Source of the DNA: Candidatus Gastranaerophilales bacterium
GTDB lineage: Bacteria > Cyanobacteriota > Vampirovibrionia > Gastranaerophilales > Gastranaerophilaceae
DNA: 64,000 bases
NCBI GenBank assembly: GCA_944325595.1
Contig: CALVAQ010000006.1
Coordinates: 52,227 to 116,226, forward strand
Reading direction: 5' to 3'
Shown piece by piece: positions 27,062 through 35,519 of the stretch. Within the stretch, counting starts at the first letter, position 1; every line of letters begins with the position of its first letter. A program made the translations under genes and the position numbers. The notes beneath the pieces are model-generated. The model did no database searches, was not told the origin of the DNA, and was given only the letters and a program-made list of their open reading frames with translations.

Positions 27062-27137
27062 AGAGCTTTTAAAGCCTTTGTTCGAAAATTTCTCAGCACA
27101 AGACTGAGTAAATTTTCTCCAAATGCTAAAAAGCTCT
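27062..27137. repeat. Nested hairpin
   Basis: The outer arms AGAGCTTTT (27062-27070) and AAAAGCTCT (27129-27137) enclose an inner stem of 13 pairs. That stem pairs GAAAATTTCTCAG (27084-27096) with CTGAG plus AAATTTTC (27104-27117), with one bulged T. Confidence 0.6.
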
Positions 27138-27141
27138 AGCG

Positions 27142-27226
27142 AAATCGGACGGGCACGCCGTGTGAGGTGGAACCGAACCCAGTGCCCTTGTGAGCCTAAA
27201 CCACGCTTTTGGCGAACGTCTGATTT
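27142..27226 (+). repeat. Branched structured repeat, copy B
   Basis: The outer arms AAATCGGACG and CGTCTGATTT (27142-27151 and 27217-27226) form ten pairs, one of them a G-U wobble if the plus strand is transcribed. The inner stem pairs GGGCAC with GTGCCC (27151-27156 and 27182-27187). It is homologous to copy A, with changes on both sides of the same pairs. Confidence 0.65.
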
Positions 27227-27240
27227 CAAGACATACATAA

Positions 27241-27345
27241 GCTTCGCCCAACAGGGGGTATCCCCCTGTAACCTCCTGTTAATATATTGATAATTCCAAT
27301 ACAGCATGGAATTTTTGTATAAACAGGTTTCAGGGCGAAGCCCTG
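27241..27345. repeat. Cluster of GC-rich palindromes
   Basis: Contains ACAGGGGG/CCCCCTGT (27251-27269), AATTCCA/TGGAATT (27292-27313) and CAGGGCGAAGCCCTG (27331-27345). GCTTCGCCC at 27241 is complementary to GGGCGAAGC at 27333, so the whole block can fold as one branched unit. Confidence 0.55.
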
Positions 27346-27395
27346 ATGTAACCTTGATTAGAAACAGTTGTCTTTGAAACAATACTGTTATAAAT

Positions 27396-27431
27396 AAAAC
27401 AGGCACCTGCGCAATATCAGGTACCTGTTTT
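27396..27431 (-). terminator. Intrinsic terminator of nifJ
   Basis: The arms AAAACAGGCACCTG and CAGGTACCTGTTTT (one internal mismatch) enclose an 8-base loop, about 25 bases beyond the nifJ stop. T-rich sequence follows on the minus strand. Confidence 0.75.
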
Positions 27432-27454
27432 GTTTTTTATGAAGTTTTAATTAA

Positions 27455-30400
27455 CTACTTCATCAACTCACCAACTGCTTTGTAAACAGACATTCTCTTT
27501 GCGGCATCTTCTTCTGCCTGCTTGTAAAGAGCTTCAGCAGCTTCAGGGTTGGTTTTTACAAGCTGTTTGTAACGACCTTCACTTCTGATGAAGTCCTGAT
27601 AGCTTTCTTTCGGGTCTTTAGCATCCCAGCTGAATGGCTGTTCATTAGCAGGATTGTATCTGTAAAGCGGGAAATAACCTGCTTCTACAGCACGTTTTTG
27701 CTCTGTCTGAGTTTTACTCATATCAATACCGTGGGCGATACAAGGAGCATAAGCAAAGATGATAGACGGACCATCATATGCTTCAGCTTCCTGGAATGCT
27801 TTAAGAGTTTGAGCTCTGTCTGCACCCAGTGCAACTGATGCAACATATACATAGCCGTATGACATACTCATCAAGCCCATGTTTTTCTTGTAAGTTCTTT
27901 TACCGCCTGTAGCAAACTTGGCAACTGCACCGGTTGGTGTAGATTTGGAAGCCTGACCGCCGGTATTTGAGTATACCTCAGTATCAAGAACGAGGATATT
28001 TACGTTTTTGTTTTGAGCAAGAACGTGGTCAATACCGCCGTATCCGATATCGTTAGCCCAGCCGTCACCACCGATAATCCATACAGATTTGTCGGTAAAG
28101 TAGTCTTGAAGTTCTCTTACCTTAGCCAAATCAGGACAAGGAACATCTGCATATTTTGCAAGAACTTCTTTTGCTTTATCTTGTGCAGCAACAGCTTCTT
28201 CTGTTTTTGAATTTTCAAAATGAGCCATTGCAGCTTCAAGAGCTTCTTTCAAATCAGCAGGTGTTTTATCGTTTTCAAGAACTTTTTCAACATAAGTTTT
28301 CAAAGTATCTCTGTTCTGGTCAACTGCCAATCTCATACCAAAACCAAACTCGGCATTGTCTTCAAACAATGAGTTTGCCCAGGCAGGACCTCTGCCTTCT
28401 TTGGTTGTAGTATAAGGAATTGTCGGGAAAGTACCGGAGTAGATTGAAGAACAACCAGTTGCGTTTGCAACAATGGCATTTTCACCGAACAATTGTGAAA
28501 CGAGTTTAACATAAGGTGTCTCACCGCAGCCTGCGCAAGCACCGGAGAACTCGAACAACGGTTTTCTGAGCATAGCGCCTTTGATTGTTTTTGTAGTGTT
28601 TTTACCCATTACATTATCAGGCAATTCATCAAAGAATTTTTCGTTGATAAGTTGGAAATCAGCTTCTTCTTTTTCAATAGTTGACCAAGTAAGAGCCTGT
28701 TTTTCAGGGTTTTTGTTGGCAGGACACTGATCTACGCAGACACCGCATCCTGTACAATCTTTGCAATATACCTGAACTTTGAAGTGTTCGCCGTTGAGGT
28801 TCGGTTTTGCTTCAATAGTGTTAAATGATTCAGGTGCATTGCCAAGATTTTCTTTTTCAATCAATTTAGTTCTGATTGCAGCATGAGGACATGCAGATGC
28901 ACAGATACCGCACTGAATACAAGCTTCTGAATTCCAATGAGGAACACGAGGAGCAATACCACGTTTTTCAAGGCATGCAGTACCTGTCGGGATTACACCG
29001 TCATTTGACATTGCAGAAACAGGAATGTCGTCGCCTTTTTGTCTCATTGAAGGTTCAATGATTTTCTTAGCAAAATCACTTGCATCATCAGAAATGAATT
29101 TAACAGCATCGGCACAAGCAACACCGTCTAATGAAGAAGGAACAACTACTTCTTCACAGGCATCAACAGCTGCATCAATCAATGCAAGGTTCATATTTAC
29201 AACATCATCGCCTTTTTTCTTAAAGGTTTTCTTTGTCATTTCTCTCATACCTTCCAAAGCTTGTTCAAAAGGAATGATACCTGACACTTTGAAGTAAGCA
29301 ACCATCATTACGGTGTTTGCACCTTTACCTCTAAGTCCGGGTTGTTTTTCAATAAGAGCTTCTGCATCTATATTGTAGAATTTTACTTTCTTATTGATTA
29401 TAGTTTCTTGCATATCTCTTGTTAAGTGAGAAAATGCTTCTTCTTTTGACCAAGGGCTGTTGAGGAGGAATACACCGCCTTCTTTGATACCTTTAAGCAA
29501 ATCATATCTGCCAATGTATGAATGAGCAGAGCAGGATACAAAGTCAGGTGCTGTAATAAGATATGTAGATTTAATCGGTTTGTCACCAAATCTCAAGTGA
29601 GAAACAGTTACACCGAAAGATTTTTTTGAGTCATAAGCAAAGTAGGCTTGCGCATCTTTATTTGTGTATTGACCGATAATCTTGATTGAGTTTTTGTTAG
29701 CACCGACAGTACCGTCAGAACCAAGACCCCAGAACATGCAGTTTGTAGTTCCTTCGGGCTCAGTTACGATGTGCTCTTCAACTTTCAATGATTTGTTTGT
29801 AACATCATCTTCAATACCGACTGTAAAACCGTGGAAACCGTTGTTTTCAGCATGTTTGTATACAGCAAGAACCATTGACGGAGTGAATTCTTTTGAAGAC
29901 AAACCGTAACGTCCGCCGATAACTCTGATATCTTTGTTTTCAAGAGCTGCAACAACATCCAGATACAAAGGTTCACCGATTGAACCCGGTTCTTTTGTTC
30001 TGTCGAGAACAGTAATACGTTTAACAGATTTCGGCAATGCTTCATTGAAGCGTTTTACATCAAACGGTCTGTAAAGTCTTACTTTTACCAAGCCGTATTT
30101 TGTACCGCGTTTAGCGTTCAGGTACTCAATTGTTTCTTCAATAGTTTCACAGCCTGAACCCATAGCAACAATTACATCTGTTGCATCGGGAGCACCGACA
30201 TAATCAAACGGATGATACTGTCTGCCGGTAACTGCAGCAACCTTGTCCATATATTCCTGAACGATATCAGGTACTGCATTGTAGTATTTGTTAACAGTTT
30301 CACGACCCTGGAAGTATACATCTGTGTTTTGTGCACCGACTTTGCAGATAGGAGCTTCAGGTCTCATAGCTCTTTTTCTGAATTCTTCAATATATTTCGG

Positions 30401-30988
30401 CTCAACAAGTTTTGCAATATCTTCGTAAGAGATTTCTTCAATTTTGTGTACTTCGTGAGAAGTTCTGAAGCCGTCAAAGAACTGCAGGAACGGAACTTTT
30501 GCTTTGTATGTTGCAAGGTGTGCAACAAGAGCAAGATCCATTTCTTCCTGTACAGAGTTTGCAGCCAGCATTGCATAACCTGTATTTCTGCATCCCATTA
30601 CGTCAGAATGGTCGCCAAAAATTGAAAGAGATTGTGCGGCAATTGCACGGGCTGCAACGTGAATAACTGAAGGCAGCATTTCACCCGCAATTTTATGCAT
30701 AACAGGAATCATCAAAAGCAAACCCTGTGATGCTGTATATGTAGATGTCAAAGCACCGGCTGCCAATGAACCATGTACTGCACCTGCAGCACCAGCTTCT
30801 GACTGCATTTCTGCAACTCTGACTTCTTTACCCCATATGTTTTTCTTGTGCTGAGAAGCCCATTCATCAATCCATTCACCCATTGTAGATGAAGGAGTGA
30901 TAGGATAAATAGCTGAAACTTCGCTCATCGCATAGGCAATATGCGCTGCAGCGTAGTTACCATCAACGGTAATTGTTTTTCCAGGCAT
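27455..30988 (-). CDS. nifJ: Pyruvate:ferredoxin (flavodoxin) oxidoreductase
   Basis: Single-chain PFOR, 1177 residues, the full fused length. It oxidises pyruvate with CoA to acetyl-CoA and CO2 and reduces ferredoxin. Domains in order: pyrimidine-binding domain (start DGNYAAAHIAYAMSEVSAIYPITPSS), domains II and III, the 2x4Fe-4S ferredoxin insert (CIQCGICASACP and CTGCGVCVDQCP), and the C-terminal thiamine-diphosphate domain. That last domain has CAGCGETPY, GGDGWANDIG and DTEVYSNTGGQ. All cluster cysteines appear present. The start has an AAGGAG site. It indicates fermentative, oxygen-sensitive metabolism. A long inverted repeat lies upstream of the start. Confidence 0.97.
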   Translation of the reverse strand: MPGKTITVDGNYAAAHIAYAMSEVSAIYPITPSSTMGEWIDEWASQHKKNIWGKEVRVAEMQSEAGAAGAVHGSLAAGALTSTYTASQGLLLMIPVMHKIAGEMLPSVIHVAARAIAAQSLSIFGDHSDVMGCRNTGYAMLAANSVQEEMDLALVAHLATYKAKVPFLQFFDGFRTSHEVHKIEEISYEDIAKLVEPKYIEEFRKRAMRPEAPICKVGAQNTDVYFQGRETVNKYYNAVPDIVQEYMDKVAAVTGRQYHPFDYVGAPDATDVIVAMGSGCETIEETIEYLNAKRGTKYGLVKVRLYRPFDVKRFNEALPKSVKRITVLDRTKEPGSIGEPLYLDVVAALENKDIRVIGGRYGLSSKEFTPSMVLAVYKHAENNGFHGFTVGIEDDVTNKSLKVEEHIVTEPEGTTNCMFWGLGSDGTVGANKNSIKIIGQYTNKDAQAYFAYDSKKSFGVTVSHLRFGDKPIKSTYLITAPDFVSCSAHSYIGRYDLLKGIKEGGVFLLNSPWSKEEAFSHLTRDMQETIINKKVKFYNIDAEALIEKQPGLRGKGANTVMMVAYFKVSGIIPFEQALEGMREMTKKTFKKKGDDVVNMNLALIDAAVDACEEVVVPSSLDGVACADAVKFISDDASDFAKKIIEPSMRQKGDDIPVSAMSNDGVIPTGTACLEKRGIAPRVPHWNSEACIQCGICASACPHAAIRTKLIEKENLGNAPESFNTIEAKPNLNGEHFKVQVYCKDCTGCGVCVDQCPANKNPEKQALTWSTIEKEEADFQLINEKFFDELPDNVMGKNTTKTIKGAMLRKPLFEFSGACAGCGETPYVKLVSQLFGENAIVANATGCSSIYSGTFPTIPYTTTKEGRGPAWANSLFEDNAEFGFGMRLAVDQNRDTLKTYVEKVLENDKTPADLKEALEAAMAHFENSKTEEAVAAQDKAKEVLAKYADVPCPDLAKVRELQDYFTDKSVWIIGGDGWANDIGYGGIDHVLAQNKNVNILVLDTEVYSNTGGQASKSTPTGAVAKFATGGKRTYKKNMGLMSMSYGYVYVASVALGADRAQTLKAFQEAEAYDGPSIIFAYAPCIAHGIDMSKTQTEQKRAVEAGYFPLYRYNPANEQPFSWDAKDPKESYQDFIRSEGRYKQLVKTNPEAAEALYKQAEEDAAKRMSVYKAVGELMK

Positions 30989-31019
30989 AATAAAAATTCT
31001 CCTTATTCCTATACCATAA

Positions 31020-31052
31020 CTAAAATAATAATCTTTACTCTTATTATTTTAG
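31020..31052. promoter_or_regulatory. Inverted repeat upstream of nifJ (operator candidate)
   Basis: CTAAAATAATAA (31020-31031) and TTATTATTTTAG (31041-31052) are perfect 12-base inverted arms separated by 9 bases, 32 bases in front of the nifJ start. It is too AT-rich for a terminator. Its position and symmetry suit a dimeric redox or iron regulator. The regulator is not identifiable here. Confidence 0.45.
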
Positions 31053-31152
31053 TACAAACAGTTTTTTTTTGACACATGTTTGCCTTATAAAAATTATCCG
31101 GAAAAATTTCTTGATAATATACTGCCGGTTTTCGCTCAAAGATTACAAAAAA

Positions 31153-32397
31153 CTATTTAGATGCAATATATTCATTCATCTTTTCATAATCAAATTCGTT
31201 TTCCCATCTTGCAATAAAAATAGTAGCAATACAGTTTCCGACAAGATTTACCGTTGTTCTTCCCATATCCAGTATCTGGTCAATTCCAAGCAATATAGCA
31301 ACACCAATCAACGGATAACCGAGACTGGAAAGAGTACCAGCCAACACAACAAGAGAAGCTCTCGGAACACCTGCGACACCTTTGCTTGTAAACATTAAAG
31401 CAAACATAATAACAAGCTGATGCTGCAGCGATAAATCAATTCCAACCATCTGTGTAGCAAAAAGAACAGCCATGGAAAGATACAAAGTACTGCCGTCTAA
31501 ATTAAACGTATATCCTGTTGGCATAACAAACCCTACAATGTTTTTCGGAACACCAAATTTTTCCATCTGTTCCATTGCCTTGGGTAATGCAGCTTCAGAA
31601 CTTGCCGTTGAGAAAGCAAGCAGTGCAGGGTCTTTCAGGATTTTTATCAAGCCTTTAACAGGTATTTTCACAACAATGCATACCAAAAATACAATAAATA
31701 CAAGAAACAGAGCCAATGCAAAATATAATGAGAAAACAATTTTTACATAGTTTTTCAATATACCTATTCCGCTGTTACCGATTGTACTGGCAATGGCTGC
31801 AAATACACCTACCGGAGCAAACCACATTACGTATTCGGTAAATTTAAACATCACCTCGGACAGCGAATTTAAAAAATCCATAATAGGTTTTGCTTTCTGC
31901 CCGACAGCACATATAGCAAGGGCAAAAAACAAACTGAATACAACTATCTGAAGCAAGTTTCCTTCAGCCATTGACTGAACAACGCTGGATGGGAATATAT
32001 CAATAACAAGATTTGTCAAAGACGAATGAGATGCAGTCTCTCCCATTTGTTTAACGGTTTCCATATAAGCAGAATTTTGAGGAATATTAGACACGCCTGC
32101 TCCCGGCTGTGTAAAATGTCCTATACCAAGCCCGATAGCAAGTGCAAACAGTGTAATTACCTCAAAATACACTATAGTTTTTAATCCGATTTTTCCGAGA
32201 CTTTTTATGTCGCCATGACCTGCTATACCAATGACCAGTGTAGCAAAAAGCAACGGGGCAATAATCATTTTGACCATGTTCAAAAACATCATGGCAAGAG
32301 GAGATAATTTGACGGCAAAGTCAGGAATGCAAACACCCGTTACAATTCCCAGTATCAGCGCTATCAAAATGTATCTGGTCAGCTTTATGTTTTCCAA
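31153..32397 (-). CDS. Dicarboxylate/amino acid:cation symporter (DAACS/GltP-DctA family)
   Basis: 414 residues. Sodium- or proton-coupled uptake of glutamate, aspartate or C4-dicarboxylates at the inner membrane. Eight membrane segments plus two re-entrant loops are expected. The family core PTGYTFNLDGSTLYLS and the C-terminal substrate region LDMGRTTVNLVGN are visible. The hairpin loop reads TSKGVAGVPRASLVVLAG where the more usual form has a Gly or Ser before the Phe. Choosing between GltP and DctA needs a tree. C4-dicarboxylate uptake would feed the fumarase. Confidence 0.9.
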   Translation of the reverse strand: MENIKLTRYILIALILGIVTGVCIPDFAVKLSPLAMMFLNMVKMIIAPLLFATLVIGIAGHGDIKSLGKIGLKTIVYFEVITLFALAIGLGIGHFTQPGAGVSNIPQNSAYMETVKQMGETASHSSLTNLVIDIFPSSVVQSMAEGNLLQIVVFSLFFALAICAVGQKAKPIMDFLNSLSEVMFKFTEYVMWFAPVGVFAAIASTIGNSGIGILKNYVKIVFSLYFALALFLVFIVFLVCIVVKIPVKGLIKILKDPALLAFSTASSEAALPKAMEQMEKFGVPKNIVGFVMPTGYTFNLDGSTLYLSMAVLFATQMVGIDLSLQHQLVIMFALMFTSKGVAGVPRASLVVLAGTLSSLGYPLIGVAILLGIDQILDMGRTTVNLVGNCIATIFIARWENEFDYEKMNEYIASK

Positions 32398-32462
32398 CTA
32401 TTTTCCTCTTTGATACATTCCCGACAAATTAATTATAACTTAAACATACAAACGTAGTACTT

Positions 32463-33449
32463 TTAGTTTGAACTCTTTAATTTTTCTATTCTTTTCGACT
32501 CATTAAGAAATTCATTTGAGGTTTCTTCATACACTTCAGAATCAGTAGACATGTCCGAAGAATGTTTTACATCTTCACCGAGTGATTCAATTTCTTTGTT
32601 TTCAATTTCCCTAATTATTTTAATTTGTTCATTTCTGCGTCTTTGCTGCTCTGTTTTATCCATTTTCATAAATGTATTTTGATAGTGATCCAGCGTTTTA
32701 TTCTGATTTCTTTGTACAACAATCTCAACTCTTCTGTTTTTTGCAAGAGATGCAGCATCTTTCTTTGTATCAACAGGTCTTGTATCAGCATAACCGACAG
32801 CTGACATCAAATCCGGCAGTATGTGAAATCTGTCTATTAGATATCTGACAATAGAAGATGCTCTTGCTGAAGACAACTCCCAGTTTGAAGGGTATTTGCC
32901 TGACACGGGCACAGAATCGGTGTGTCCTTCAACACGGATTAAATGCAGTGCAAATTTCTCAACAATCAATTTACCGACTTTTTCAAGCAGTTTTTTAGCC
33001 TGCGGACTCAGCTCGGCTGAACCTGATTGAAAGAGAATATTCTTGTCAGTAATCGTTATTACAAGACCTCTTTCGTCAATCGTAGCGCTTACACCGTTTA
33101 ACTCACCCGATTTTGCAAGGTCTTCTACTTCTTTTTTGATTTTTTCATAAGATTCCTGTTCATATCTCGGGCTAATATACTCCATAAACAGTGAATCAAT
33201 CATAGAATCAGCAGAACTTGTATCCAAAACGGAATTGCCTGATGACATAACTCCGCTTCCGCCATCAAGTATTGATTGGACACTGAAAGCCTTTTTCAAA
33301 GATTCTTCAACCTTTTTAAACTCATTAACGTTAATTTGAGACAAAGCGTACAAAACAACAAACGTAGCAAAAAGAAGTGTCATAAAGTCTGCATAAGACA
33401 CCATCCAGCGTTCAAGATTTTCGTGTTCTTCCTGTTTTTTCTTTGCCAT
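32463..33449 (-). CDS. motB: Motor stator protein MotB (OmpA-like peptidoglycan-binding)
   Basis: 328 residues: one N-terminal membrane helix with the proton-path Asp21 in YADFMTLLFATFVVLYA, a linker, then an OmpA-like domain (about 145-270) with VEGHTDSVPVSGKYPSNWEL-type start and RRVEIVV. A charged tail of about 60 residues follows, longer than in E. coli MotB and rich in Glu, Lys and Ser. It follows motA after 8 bases and forms the ion-conducting stator with it. No other flagellar gene is in the window. Confidence 0.92.
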   Translation of the reverse strand: MAKKKQEEHENLERWMVSYADFMTLLFATFVVLYALSQINVNEFKKVEESLKKAFSVQSILDGGSGVMSSGNSVLDTSSADSMIDSLFMEYISPRYEQESYEKIKKEVEDLAKSGELNGVSATIDERGLVITITDKNILFQSGSAELSPQAKKLLEKVGKLIVEKFALHLIRVEGHTDSVPVSGKYPSNWELSSARASSIVRYLIDRFHILPDLMSAVGYADTRPVDTKKDAASLAKNRRVEIVVQRNQNKTLDHYQNTFMKMDKTEQQRRRNEQIKIIREIENKEIESLGEDVKHSSDMSTDSEVYEETSNEFLNESKRIEKLKSSN

Positions 33450-33457
33450 ATTTATGC

Positions 33458-34225
33458 CTACAAAGCTTCTTCTCTCATATGACTGTCAAGTACATACGCC
33501 ATAAGTTTTCTTTCTATCAAAGCAGGGCTTTCGCCGGCCTGAATAGCGAGAATACCTTCTATGATAACTTCCTTTTTCAAGAATATCTTTTTATATTTAA
33601 ATTTCATTTTTGTTGCAAAAGGAATGAACAGCAGGTTAGCTGAACCTACACCGTAAATAGTTGCAACAAATGCAACAGCAATACCGGCACCGAGCTTTGA
33701 AGGGTCAGAAAGATTTTGCATAACCTGAATCAACCCGAGAACAGCACCAATGATACCGATTGTCGGAGCAAAACCGCCTGCGGATTCCCAGACTTTTGCA
33801 CCGCCGTTAACCTTATCTTCCAGAAGAGAAACCTGTGTTTCCATCATCTGACGAACAAGTGCGGGATCTGTACCGTCGGCAACAGCTTCAAGCCCCATTA
33901 CCATCAAAGAGTCAGATGCCGTTCTTGCCTCTTTTTCAAGAGAAATTGCGCCTTCTCTTCTTGCTTTGGTTGCAAATTTTATAATCTCGGCTATTACGTC
34001 TTCAAATACAACTTTCTCACCGAAAAATACATCTTTTAGCAAAACAACGGCATTTTTAAGTTCTTCTATAGAAAAACTCAAAATAATCGCACCGCCTGTA
34101 CCGCCGAAAACAATAAAAGCAGCAGTAATCTGCAAAAGCTGCCCGATGTTGCCGCCCTCCATTGCCTGACCAATCAAGATACACACAATCCCGAAGAAAA
34201 TGCCTACTAAAGAGGTTATATCCAT
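33458..34225 (-). CDS. motA: Motor stator protein MotA
   Basis: 255 residues with four membrane helices. It has the MotA/TolQ/ExbB conserved region and the MotA-specific block GGFAPTIGIIGAVLGLIQVM, and a cytoplasmic loop of about 90 residues between helices 2 and 3. With MotB it forms a proton- or sodium-driven stator. Paired stators without flagellar neighbours can power flagella encoded elsewhere or other surface machines. Confidence 0.94.
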   Translation of the reverse strand: MDITSLVGIFFGIVCILIGQAMEGGNIGQLLQITAAFIVFGGTGGAIILSFSIEELKNAVVLLKDVFFGEKVVFEDVIAEIIKFATKARREGAISLEKEARTASDSLMVMGLEAVADGTDPALVRQMMETQVSLLEDKVNGGAKVWESAGGFAPTIGIIGAVLGLIQVMQNLSDPSKLGAGIAVAFVATIYGVGSANLLFIPFATKMKFKYKKIFLKKEVIIEGILAIQAGESPALIERKLMAYVLDSHMREEAL

Positions 34226-34298
34226 ACTAATCTAATCTCCAATATACATGTTATTATTCAATATTAAATAATATTATAGAGATTTTGAAATCATATAT

Positions 34299-34988
34299 TT
34301 AACTTAGATTAGCCGACTGTGATTTTGCGGAAATCGTCACCGGCGGGGCTTGCAGATACAAGGGTTTGAGTTTTGCCCACAAAAATTCATCTTTTTGTGA
34401 GTTTTTAAGTTTTTGTTCAACTATTTTGTTTAAAAATATACCGAGATTTTCATTTAATTGAGTGTATATTTCCGCATCAATACTATTTTCTTTCAAATAC
34501 CCTGCACTTATTTCATCAGCAATGACAACTGCGTTTGAAAAATCAAGACTCAAAACATCCTCCGCCATTGTAAGTTTTGGCGGCTGAAGTTCATCGCCGT
34601 CAGCCGAATATACAGCCGTATAATACTGGCTTTTTCTTGCATCCAGAACAAGGATTGTATTTTTATCGGACTTGTTTATTTTTGAAAGAATTTCAAGAGA
34701 ACTTACCCCGACGAGCGGAACATTCAACTGCTGTGCAATTACTCTCGCCACCGTAACACATGCTCTAATCCCGGTAAAACTGCCGGGACCGACATTTGTA
34801 CCGATTGCATCGATATTTTGCATAGACATATTGTGTTTTTTTAATATAGAAACAATAGCTGGTATCAAAAAAGCGGAATGGTATTTCTCATTGTGGTTTT
34901 CAATGACCTCACACTCAAGCAGACTGCCGCTGCAAGACAGCGTAACATATGTTTTGTCCAAACTTGTATCAAAGGTCAGTATATTCAA
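34299..34988 (-). CDS. tsaB: tRNA threonylcarbamoyladenosine biosynthesis protein TsaB
   Basis: 229 residues of the ASKHA fold and inactive paralogue of TsaD. The start MNILTFDTSLDKTYV and the block IGTNVGPGSFTGIRACVTVAR are family hallmarks. It lacks the HxxxH metal site of TsaD, as expected. It scaffolds TsaD and TsaE in t6A synthesis. The start overlaps the tsaE stop (ATGA), so the two are translationally coupled. tsaD lies far to the left at 4.7-5.8 kb. Confidence 0.93.
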   Translation of the reverse strand: MNILTFDTSLDKTYVTLSCSGSLLECEVIENHNEKYHSAFLIPAIVSILKKHNMSMQNIDAIGTNVGPGSFTGIRACVTVARVIAQQLNVPLVGVSSLEILSKINKSDKNTILVLDARKSQYYTAVYSADGDELQPPKLTMAEDVLSLDFSNAVVIADEISAGYLKENSIDAEIYTQLNENLGIFLNKIVEQKLKNSQKDEFLWAKLKPLYLQAPPVTISAKSQSANLS

Positions 34989-35458
34989 TGTTTCATTCCT
35001 TCCAAAAGTTTTTTGTACTCATCACCGACAGCAAAAAAATCAAATCTTCTTTGCGTATCATCCAGATATTCTATTTTGATTTCAATACGATTGAACGGCA
35101 GTTCATAGTCAGAAAATTCCGCCCATTCAACAAAAGTAAGAACATTGGGGCGGGAATACTCTGTCAATTCATCTACAATTGTCTTTACGCCTTCGTTCTC
35201 AAGTCTGTACAAATCAAAATGGTATATAGGGAGCTTTCCTGAAAGATACTCATTTATAATTACAAAACTGGGGCTTGTTACCTTTTCCTTTACCTCCAAA
35301 TGAGAGGCAACAAGTTTTGTAAAAGCCGTTTTGCCAGCACCTATATCACCATACAGACAAACAAAAGCACCTGATGTTTCAACTGCTTTTGCAAATTCTG
35401 ATGCGAGAATATTTGTATCTTCAAGATTGTTTGCGGTGAATGTAAATATCTTTTCCAT
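34985..35458 (-). CDS. tsaE: tRNA threonylcarbamoyladenosine biosynthesis ATPase TsaE
   Basis: 157 residues (from the ATG at 35458). A small P-loop ATPase with Walker A YGDIGAGKTAF, a switch-like VTSPSFVIINEY, and the block FVEWAEF. It drives turnover of the TsaB-TsaD complex. A longer reading starts at TTG 35485. ATG 35458 begins MEKIFTFTANNLEDT, a normal TsaE start, so I prefer it. It is the first gene of a two-gene unit with tsaB. Confidence 0.93.
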   Translation of the reverse strand: MEKIFTFTANNLEDTNILASEFAKAVETSGAFVCLYGDIGAGKTAFTKLVASHLEVKEKVTSPSFVIINEYLSGKLPIYHFDLYRLENEGVKTIVDELTEYSRPNVLTFVEWAEFSDYELPFNRIEIKIEYLDDTQRRFDFFAVGDEYKKLLEGMKH

Positions 35459-35519
35459 ACGAAAAGAATAACATAAAGAAAACAATTGATAAATTTAAGT
35501 CTGTCATTAAATAAAAGTT

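Larger units (their letters stand above)
26848..27382. repeat. Inverted-repeat-bounded segment (MITE-like)
   Basis: TTGTTTCAAAGACAA at 26848-26862 is repeated exactly in inverted orientation at 27368-27382. A weaker match (about 13 of 19 positions by eye) continues inward from both copies. The enclosed 535 bases hold no gene. No target-site duplication was clear. Confidence 0.45.
26412..27395. other. Gene-free island rich in inverted repeats (about 1 kb)
   Basis: Lies between glyS and nifJ. Reading frames here have no family look and run through repeats, so I call none. The stretch holds at least eight clear inverted repeats, two copies of a branched structure element (26697-26771 and 27142-27226), an 18-bp-arm hairpin (26894-26938), a nested hairpin (27062-27137), and flanking 15-bp inverted repeats at 26848 and 27368. 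It is locally richer in G/C than its surroundings. It looks like a nest of non-coding repeat elements or the remains of a non-autonomous mobile element. Confidence 0.6.

Noticed and set aside
27026..27406. 126-codon minus-strand frame in the repeat island
   Set aside because: Built from inverted repeats; no recognisable domain and no supporting start signal.
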